A stretch of 15,790 bases of DNA from Poronia punctata (taxonomy: Eukaryota > Ascomycota > Sordariomycetes > Xylariales > Xylariaceae), in NCBI GenBank assembly GCA_022579005.1, contig MU401921.1, forward strand, positions 1 to 15,790, given 5' to 3'. A program made the position numbers and the translations under genes. This document shows positions 8,876-15,790 of this stretch, one piece after another. The notes below the pieces were generated by a model. It saw nothing but the letters and a program-made list of their open reading frames with translations. It was not told where the DNA came from and searched no databases. Each line of letters opens with the position of its first letter. The stretch's first letter is position 1.

Positions 8876-8896
8876 AAAAAAAAAAAGAAAAAAAAG
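8876..8896 (+). other. Purine tract, candidate second-strand primer
   Basis: Twenty-one purines in a row (A11, G, A8, G) sit at the end of the plus-strand element. Gypsy elements carry a polypurine tract just upstream of the 3' long terminal repeat to prime plus-strand DNA. A-runs are common in this window, so the assignment relies on position. Confidence 0.4.
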
Positions 8897-9960
8897 CTTT
8901 TAAGCTTTTATTAAAGGTGTAGACTTATGTGTGCACTAACTAGTAAGGCTACAGCTATTTATAAGTGCAAGCTTTTATATTTACTGTTTAAAAAAGGTAA
9001 TAGCTATAAGCTACTTAATTAGCTATACTGCTATTAACTAATTTATAACTACTTTTTTTAAAAAAAATTTAACTTGTTTTAAAGCATAGTTTAAGTTTAA
9101 ATTAGTATTTTTTAAGTTTGTTTTAATTAGTTGCTTTTTAGCTAAAAAAAGATCGTTTTAAGTATTTACTATTACTATAATAGTTTAAGCTTTTATACTA
9201 TTATGCTATAATGCTAGTTTTTTTATAACTAATTATAGTAGTTTGTTTATATAAAATAGTTTTTTTATATGTTTTTTTTTATATTTTTTATACTTTTAAT
9301 ATAAGTTGTATAGCTTTATTATTATTAATATATAATTTATTAAACTTATTATAAGTTGCTATTTTAAGCTATTTAGTAAAGCGTAGTAGTAAGCTAGCTA
9401 CGTTTAAGTATTGTTTATAAAAATTTTTTAGCAATTTTATATTATTTTTAAAGTTTTTTATAAAATACTACTTATTATTTATGTTTTATTTTTTTTAATT
9501 TACTTTATATTAAAGTTTTTTATAGTAAAGCTTTAACGTGCATATTTTTTTTATTATAAACTTTTTTTTGCTTAATAGCGTAATTGTTTTATTTTTAAGG
9601 TTTTTTAATTTTTATTTTAATAAAAAGTTATTTAAGTATTTTTATAATTAGTTAGCGTAATATTTATTAGTTGCTTATTAAGTAAGCAGTACTTTAAGCA
9701 TATAAATATTTTTATTATAAAATAAAATATAAAATTTTTGCTATATTATAAAGTAATTTAGCTTATTAAATAGTTAGTTAGTTTGCTATGCTTATTGTTT
9801 TTTTAGTATAAAAATAAAATTTTTTATGTTAAAGTTAAGCTTTTTATAGCTTTAGTTTACTTATTTAATTATTTGCTTTTAAGTACGTTATAAGTTTTTT
9901 TTAACTACGTTAATATACTTTATAATAGTTTAAATTTAGTATTATGCTTTAGTGCATAAT
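8897..9960. other. Junction between the two elements; probable LTR and untranslated relics
   Basis: The plus-strand composition changes here from A-rich to T-rich. Positions about 8915-8985 are less mutated (TGTGTGCAC, GGC and ACAG survive) and directly follow the purine tract, so they may belong to the 3' long terminal repeat of the plus-strand element. The rest should include the 3' end of the minus-strand element. I found no matching repeat elsewhere in the window and no gene. Confidence 0.4.
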
Positions 9961-10080
9961 TTTTGTTTTTTTTATAAGAGATTTTTTATTTTATTGCTTA
10001 CTATTTTGCTTTTTTAGTTAAATTATAGTAGTATTAAAAAACTTATTTTTACTTTATATAGCAATAACCTTGTTAACTTA

Positions 10081-10650
10081 TATAATATTATAGCTTATAT
10101 ATAGTTTATAGTAAGTATTTTTTTTAACTAATTATTTTAGTAGTAGTTAATATATAAGCGCAGCTTTTAATTTAAGTACTTATTTATTATTTTAGCTTGT
10201 TTTACTATTTTATAGTGCTTTAATAAAGCTAAAGTTTATATAATATTTAAAATTTTAGCAACTTTATTTATAAAAGCAAAAATAAATTAAAGTTTGCAAT
10301 TTAAAGTAATTATAACTAATAATTTAAATATTTTAAATAGTTTTTTATAGTATAGTTAAGCTGCTTATTATACTATAATTTTTATAGTATAAAAAATAGT
10401 TTATAACTTTTTTTTTAGTTTATTTACTATAACTATTATATTATTAAATTTATATTTATTTTTTAATATTTATTTAAAGTTTATTATAATATATTTTTAA
10501 ACGTAATTTAAAATTAGTAATAGTATTAGTTTGCTTAGCGTTTTATTTTTAAAAACTTTAGCTAAGCAATATTATAAGCAATTTGCTATATATTTATTAT
10601 AATTGTTTTTTAGTTAAAGCTACTAATATTTTTTTATAACTAAGCAATAT
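10081..10650 (-). other. Integrase domain of the minus-strand element, internally deleted
   Basis: A zinc-binding Cys pair is seen as YNSY at 10440-10429 (TGT or TGC turned to TAT), and the linker LTILQKT (10359-10339) matches the LPIPxRPW block. About two residues past where the first catalytic Asp belongs, the frame changes. The sequence LVIITLNCKL-stop-FI (10319-10281) corresponds to LVIxSDxGPQFI around the second Asp (10301-10299, now Asn). The Lys codon at 10193-10191 lies exactly 35 residues later, where the catalytic Glu of the D,D-35-E motif should be (GAA to AAA). A QNNW block near 10139-10128 matches QDDW. The roughly 55-60 residues normally between the first and second Asp are missing. 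Confidence 0.75.
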
Positions 10651-11059
10651 GTTTTTTTTTTGCTTAAGTACGCTATTAATATTTTTTTATATGCTTTTTT
10701 TATTAATTTTATTTATAAAAAAAAGGTATTTAGCACTATTAGCTTTTTTTTATATATAGTTAAGCTATTTTTTAATTTTTATAAATTATTTATATTTATT
10801 TTATTATTTAGGTTTTTAATTTTAGCTTTTATTTTTTATTTATAAATTTATATATTTAAGTTTTTTTAATTTTTTTATAAGATTTTATTTATAAGTTAAA
10901 GTTCTTTTAAAGCTTTTATTTTTTTTTAAAGTTTAAAAAATAAAATTTTAGTTATATTTTCTATTTATATTAATATAAATTTACTTATAACTAATTAAAA
11001 AAAAGTAGTATGCTTATATAAATCTTTTTTAGCTTTTTAAAATATTATATTTTTTTGTT

Positions 11060-11470
11060 TTTTAAATAGCGCGTTTGCTATTATGTTTTTTTTTTAAGCA
11101 ATATATAATTATAAAGTTATATTTTGCTAAAAAAGTAGACTACTTTGCTTATTATAAGTTAAAGTGCTATTTTATATTAAAATACTTTAACGCTTTATAA
11201 TTAATAATAATTAAAAATAGTTTATTATATTAGTAGCTAATAAGTTTAGCTTTTTATTTTTTTATAGCTAAGACTACTGCTAACATTTTTTTATTATAAA
11301 TTTTATAATTAAGTTTAGCTTTACTTATAGTTTTTAAAAAAAAGGCTACTAAGTGCTATTTTTTATTAAAATATAATTATATTAAAACTTTAGCTACTAT
11401 TTTATTTAACGCGTTAATTTTTACTTTTATAAGTAAGCTATAATTATAATATTATAGTAAAAAAGTTACT
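11060..11470 (-). other. RNase H domain of the minus-strand element
   Basis: VKINALNK (11424-11401) corresponds to VETDASxx with Asp read as Asn and Ser as Leu. Stop-HLVAF (11358-11341) is WHPVAF with Trp turned into TAG. LNYKIYNKKML (11313-11281) matches QNYEIxDKEML. INYKALKYF (11205-11179) is TDHKALxYF with Asp read as Asn and His as Tyr. NL-stop-stop-AK-stop-STFLAKYNF (11160-11113) corresponds to NLRRAKW followed by xxFLxxYDF. The spacing is that of an intact Gypsy RNase H. Confidence 0.93.
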
Positions 11471-11699
11471 ATTAAAGTTTTTTTTAGTTTTTAAAATGCT
11501 TTTTTATATTTTTTGCTTTAAATAAAAAAAGTATTATTATAAGTTAATGCTATAAATAGCTTTGCTTTATAGCTATAGTTGCATATAAACCTTTTATAAA
11601 AGTTATAAAATTTTAAAAAAAATTATACTTTTTTTATAATTATAAGCGCAGCTTAGTTTTTAACTACTTTTATTTTATTTAAGTTAACGCTTATATTTT

Positions 11700-12360
11700 T
11701 AGCGCTAACTATATATTTTAAAAACTTAGTTTTTATAACGTAAAACTTTAATTTTTTTAAATTAGCTTGCAACCTAGCTTTTTATAGGTATAATAAGACT
11801 TTTTTTATATATTTTTAGTATTTTTTTAAAGTTATAAAATATATTAATATATTGTTTATATAAGCGCAATAAAAGTAGTTAAAATAATTAAAAAAAGTAT
11901 TATTAATATATTTTTAAAATATAAATAGTTTGTTTATAAAATTAAATAGTAATATTTTATACTAGTATATATTATATTAAGTTTAAAAGATTATAAAATT
12001 TTTTATTTTTAGTATTATTTAAATATAGTAAAACGCTTATTATATATTAATTTTAATAAATATTTTTACTTTAAATATATATAATAAAGTTTTTTTAATT
12101 AGTAATAATAAGTATTAATTCTTTTTTATTAAATTGTTTAATTTTTAATAGTTAATATAAAAGTATAGTTTTTTATATAGTTTTAATATAAATAAAACTA
12201 AAAATGCTTATAAAGCATTGCTAAGTTTAATAAAGCTTTTTTATAACTAGTTTACTAAGTATTTTTTTAACTACTTTTAACTTATTTAGTAATATTTTAT
12301 ATAATAAGCTATACTTAAAGTTTTTTAATAATTTTCTTTTTAAAAATTTAATTTAATAGT
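11700..12360 (-). other. Reverse transcriptase domain of the minus-strand element
   Basis: On the minus strand the blocks appear in canonical order: a KLYFYINY block (12168-12145) for LRFCVDYRKLN; N-stop-YLLLLIKKTL (12120-12085) for NRYPLPLIxETL; VKIFIKINI (12067-12041) for AxxFTKIDI; Tyr-stop-YKILLFNFIN (11967-11932) for YxYKVLPFGLTN; and YINNILIYF (11862-11836), the YIDDILIYS active site with both catalytic Asp codons turned to Asn (11856-11851). FYVIKTKFLKYIVS (11745-11704) ends the domain, matching FHVxETxFLGYIVS. All differences fit C-to-T or G-to-A changes, and the frame is unbroken. Confidence 0.95.
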
Positions 12361-12420
12361 TTACTTTTAGCTAATATAGTAATAAAGTATTTAAATTAAC
12401 TTTACTAAAAGTGCATAATA

Positions 12421-14770
12421 AGTTATAATATTTAAAAAAAATTACTTTTAAAGCTTGCTTTTTTAATTTTTTGCTTTTTTTGTTAAAAAAGTTTTTAATT
12501 TACTTTTTATTTATAACTATATTAATTTCTTTTATACTAGTTATTTTAATTTTGTTTTTTAATTAATTTATTTAAATTATATATTAAAATAATAAAGCTA
12601 TAAGTAAATAAAGCTATAAGTAAATAAAGCTTAACTATTAGTTTTTTTTTATACTAAAATATATTATCTTTTTTTATTTAATATAGTTTTTATATATTAA
12701 ATAATTATTTATTAAAAATGCTTTATATTTTTTATATTTTTTTAAGTAGGTTTTTTTTTACTATTAAAGCTTTTTTTATTTTTTAAAAATTAACTTTTAT
12801 TAAGTTAAAATAAGTATAGTAATAAAAAGTTTTTTTTATAAAAACTAATATTATATTATTAGTTAAAGGTTTAAAGCTTATTTTTTTAAATATTTACGTT
12901 TAAATATTTTTATTTAATAAATATTTAAATTTTATTAGTAAAGTTTTTAAAAATAATAGCTAGTAATTTTTATAGTTTAGTAATACTTTATACTTAGCAA
13001 ACTATAGTTTGCTTAATATTATATTATATTATATATATAAAACTATTAAAAAAACTTTTTTAAACGTTTATTAGTTTACTTAAAATGTAACTATAAGTAT
13101 TTTATATATTTTTTAGCAATTTTTGCTATTAAATTTTATTGCTATATAGTAGTTAAAATTTATAATAATAATTAAGTTAAAGTTAGCTTTAATTTTTATT
13201 ACTAAAAACGTGTTTATAGCTATATATATATTAGCTTTTATATTACTTAAAATATTATTAGTTTATAAAAAAAATTTATTGTTTAATAATATATAGCTAA
13301 ATATAAAAAGGTTTTTTTTTATATATTTATTTACTATATTTAATTTTTTATTTACGTTAATGCTAAGCAATACTTTTTTTAAATAAGAGTTAACTTGCTT
13401 TAAAGTTATTTTTTTAAAGTTTATTTTTTTTTTTTTTTTAGCAAAAAAAGTATTATTATTAAAGCTATAAGCTAGCAAAATAGCTTAAATATATACTTGC
13501 TAGTTAAAGTTGTTTTTTTTTATAAATACTTATAAAAAGTATATTTTTAACCTTTATAATTAAAGCAATAACTTTTAATAATTAAAGTTTTTATTTTTTT
13601 AGCTAAAAGCTTAAGTTATTATTTTAAAAAAATTTATTAGTTAAGCTAACTATTGCTATGCAGTTTAGCATTGCTAGTATAGCTTTTTATAACTATATTT
13701 GTTTTTTTAGTATTAAGTTAAATTAGTTTACTTATATTAAAGCAAAAGTTATTAGTAAGCTTTTATACTATTTTGCGCTTATTTTTTTATTAAAAAGTAT
13801 AAACTACTTACATATAGTATTAAATAAATATATTAAAATTAATAGTATTGTTAAAGTATTAAAATATAGTTTTATATTATAAGTAACTTATAAGTTTATT
13901 ATAAAACTTTTTTTTTATTTAATATAAAAAATTTATTATTTGCTTACTAAGCATATAAAGTTATTTTTAAAAGTTTAGTAGTTAGCAAGACTTTTTATTT
14001 TTAGTTTTTAGTATTTAGTTTTAATATTTTGCTTTTAGTTAATATTTTTATATTTGCTTTTTAAGTAGTTTAAAAGTTTAATAAGCATATTTATTATATT
14101 TAAGTAATTGTTTTATAAATATAGTTAAAAGTTTTTTGCTATAAAACCTTTTAAGTAGGCTTTAATATTAGCTAGTTTAGCTTAATTATTAATAAACTAA
14201 CTTTTATTAGCTTTAAAGCAATTATATATATAGTATAACTATATTTTAAATATAACTTTATTTTTTTTTTATTATTATAAAACATAAATACTTTAATTTT
14301 TGCAAATTTGCAAGGTTATATAAAAAAAATAAATAAGAAAACATTATTTTAAAATATTAATTTATTATAAGCTAGTAGGTTTATTACTTATTAATTAGCG
14401 TTAATTATTTAGTTTTTTAAATAGTTAATTTTATTATAAGCTTTTGCTAGCTTTAAAGTTATATGTTTTATAATTTTATTTTAATTTATAGTTAGCAAAG
14501 GTGCAGCTTTGTTTTAGCTACGTATTTAGTTTTTTTTTTGCTTTTATAAACGCTATACTTTAGCTTTTAACTTAGTAGTTTTTTTTAAGCTAAAGTAAGC
14601 TAGATAATATGCTTATTATATTAAGTTTATTATAGTTCATTAGCTAATAGTAAGCAAGCAATATATAATATTTTCTTATACTTAGTATATTATTAATATT
14701 AAAGCTTAAATTTTTAATTTTTAAAAAACTACTTTAAGGTAAGATTTTATTATAATAATTAGTAAGGCAT
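12421..14770 (-). other. Upstream part of the minus-strand element, unresolved
   Basis: By position this should contain the protease and gag of the minus-strand element. It is strongly T-rich on the plus strand (A-rich on the coding strand), as the pol region is. I could not recognise a protease active site, zinc knuckle or capsid motif. A 71-codon minus-strand frame from 13478 to 13263 is the only ATG-started frame of any length. It is Lys- and Asn-rich, lies in a different frame from pol and has no recognisable domain. Confidence 0.4.
12591..12631. repeat. 16-bp tandem repeat, about 2.5 copies
   Basis: AATAAAGCTATAAGTA occurs at 12591-12606 and 12607-12622 and is followed by a partial third copy (AATAAAGCT). 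The two full copies are identical despite the heavy mutation around them, which points to a duplication that arose after most of the mutation. Confidence 0.9.
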
Positions 14771-14774
14771 AATA

Positions 14775-15025
14775 GCTATATATTAACGCTATATAGAAAA
14801 TTTTAAGTTAAAAAGAGAAAAGAGAAACTAGCTACGCTAAGATTTATTTTCTTACTACTTATATATAGATACTTAGCTAAAAATATAGGTGTATAACTAA
14901 TTAAATTATTTTGCTAAGTAAGTTTAGCTAAGTAAAGGCAGTATTTAGTACTATTTTAAACCTACTTTGTAATAATGTGCATAGTTTATAAGTTATATAA
15001 CTGTTTTTTTAGTTATATAACTTTA
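14775..15025. other. Less mutated island with a repeated 12-bp palindrome
   Basis: This stretch keeps GAGAAA, GATAC, TTC, CCT, GGTGT and GGCAG words that are rare elsewhere. The perfect palindrome AGTTATATAACT occurs twice, at 14991-15002 and 15011-15022. It could be a long terminal repeat, a different inserted sequence, or a segment that was not duplicated when RIP acted. No gene was recognised. Confidence 0.5.
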
Positions 15026-15136
15026 AACTAATAAGTATAGCTATTATATTACTTTTTTTTAAAACTAAGGCTAGGGTATAAAGCGCTTAAGCTAAGGTTT
15101 TTTGTATTATAAAAGTTATTAAAAGTGCTGCTTAAA

Positions 15137-15182
15137 AGCTAATACTTTTTTTTTATTTAAAGCTAATACTTTTTTTTTTTTT
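15137..15182. repeat. 24-bp tandem duplication
   Basis: AGCTAATACT followed by a T run occurs at 15137 and again at 15161, 24 bp apart, with a short ATTTA between them. It looks like a local slippage or duplication event. Confidence 0.8.
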
Positions 15183-15411
15183 AATATTAATATAAAAAAC
15201 GTTTTTAATAACTTATTACGCTTATATACTTTATAGTAAGTTTTTTTTATAAATATATACTTAGTTAACTTTTTTTTGTTTTAATAAAAATATTAAATTA
15301 TAATTTAGTTTAGTTAAGTTATAGTATAAATAATTTATTAAATATAGTATAACTAAATATAAACTTTTATTTTTATGTTTTTAACTTAAGTAAAGTTAGT
15401 AAGTAAGTAAA

Positions 15412-15648
15412 AGCTAAAAGTTTATAAAGCGTTAAAGCTTAAGTATAGCGTTTTATAATAGGTTGCTTGCTTTTATAAACAGCTTTAAAGTTATTTAAGT
15501 AGTTTTTTAGCATTATATTTGCTGCTATAGCGTATAGCTATTTATTAAAACGCACTAAAAGTTTAAAAGCTAAAAGGTAGCTATTATAAAAGTTTTTTAA
15601 AGCTATTAGTATATTTTTAAAGTTATTAGTAAAGTACTAAGCATTGTT
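15412..15648 (-). pseudogene. Possible coding remnant, minus strand, unrecognised
   Basis: Read on the minus strand in the frame starting at 15648, this 79-codon stretch has only three stops, all TAA or TAG, and includes mixed words such as LYAIAANIML and AVYKSKQPIIKRY. The longest run without a stop is about 39 codons. It could be the N-terminal part of the minus-strand element, continuing beyond the window, or part of another element. The stop frequency is only modestly below what this base composition predicts, so it may be chance. Confidence 0.2.
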
Positions 15649-15790
15649 TAAGTTATATTTAATTTAGTTTATTTAGTATTAAAAATGTTTATAGTGCTTA
15701 AAAAGTTTAAATTTTAAAACTTGCTATACTTTATACTTAAGCTTTTTATTAATTTTTTTAAGTTTTAAAAAAAGTTAGATTTGCTAAGGT

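Larger units (their letters stand above)
10080..12420 (-). pseudogene. Ty3/Gypsy pol polyprotein, minus strand, RIP-degraded
   Basis: This is the second retrotransposon polyprotein relic, read on the minus strand from about 12420 down to 10080. The order is reverse transcriptase (12360-11700), thumb and connection (11700-11500), RNase H (11470-11060) and integrase (about 10650-10080). From 12420 to about 10330 a single frame fits with no indel, in contrast to the plus-strand element. Stops are TAA or TAG at positions where Gln, Arg or Trp is conserved, and conserved Asp, His, Gly and Pro are replaced by Asn, Tyr, Asn or Lys, and Leu. The blocks match the chromovirus-like Gypsy lineage common in fungi (YIDDILIYS, LGFxNFYxRFI, TDHKALxYF, RRxxRW). 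The integrase core carries a deletion near 10325. No protease, gag or intact start was found. It cannot be functional. Confidence 0.92.

Noticed and set aside
10660..10845. 61-codon plus-strand ORF starting with ATG
   Set aside because: It is Phe/Leu/Ile-rich because of the T-rich strand and lies antisense to the minus-strand pol between RNase H and integrase. It has no recognisable domain.
13263..13478. 71-codon minus-strand ORF starting with ATG
   Set aside because: It is on the coding strand of the minus-strand element but in a different frame from pol, is Lys/Asn-rich and has no domain. It was kept only as a remark on the unresolved upstream region.
600..15790. Mitochondrial or low-GC bacterial origin, suggested by extreme A+T content
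   Set aside because: There are no intact genes or RNA genes, and the transition-only repeat divergence and Gypsy retroelements point to nuclear fungal repeats.

Overview
The window looks like repeat-rich, gene-poor DNA of a filamentous ascomycete, heavily altered by repeat-induced point mutation (RIP). The main evidence is internal. A 268-bp duplication at the left end differs at 34 sites, all of them transitions and with no indels. Two retrotransposon polyproteins have conserved Asp, His, Gly, Arg and Trp codons replaced by exactly the C-to-T and G-to-A products RIP would give. From about position 600 onward the DNA is extremely A+T rich (lines I tallied are roughly 10-25% G+C), stop codons are TAA or TAG, and no intact gene was found.

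Layout: (1) 1-154, an 8-bp tandem array (GTCAATAG) at the window edge, decaying inward. (2) 155-455, a short segment of ordinary base composition holding a degenerate 18-bp periodicity. (3) 456-1237, two direct copies of a 268-bp repeat, with a strong inverted repeat between them. (4) 1238-3600, A+T-rich DNA with only weak coding hints. (5) about 3600-8420, a plus-strand Ty3/Gypsy element: a low-complexity gag-like frame with 18-bp repeats, then a pol frame with recognisable reverse transcriptase, RNase H and integrase N-terminus, broken by at least five frame changes. (6) 8876-9000, a purine tract and a less mutated island at the probable 3' end of that element. (7) about 12420-10080, a second Ty3/Gypsy pol on the minus strand, of a different lineage. 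Its RT and RNase H remain in one frame, and its integrase has lost about 55-60 residues of the core. (8) 12421-15790, probable 5' part of the minus-strand element or a neighbour, not resolved, with a less mutated island near 14780-15020.

The two elements lie tail to tail, meeting near 8.9-9.5 kb. Base composition changes there too: A-rich on the plus strand to the left, T-rich to the right. Nothing here should make a functional protein. The interest lies in the record of mutation, the relic elements and the left-edge satellite, which could mark a subtelomeric or other heterochromatic position.
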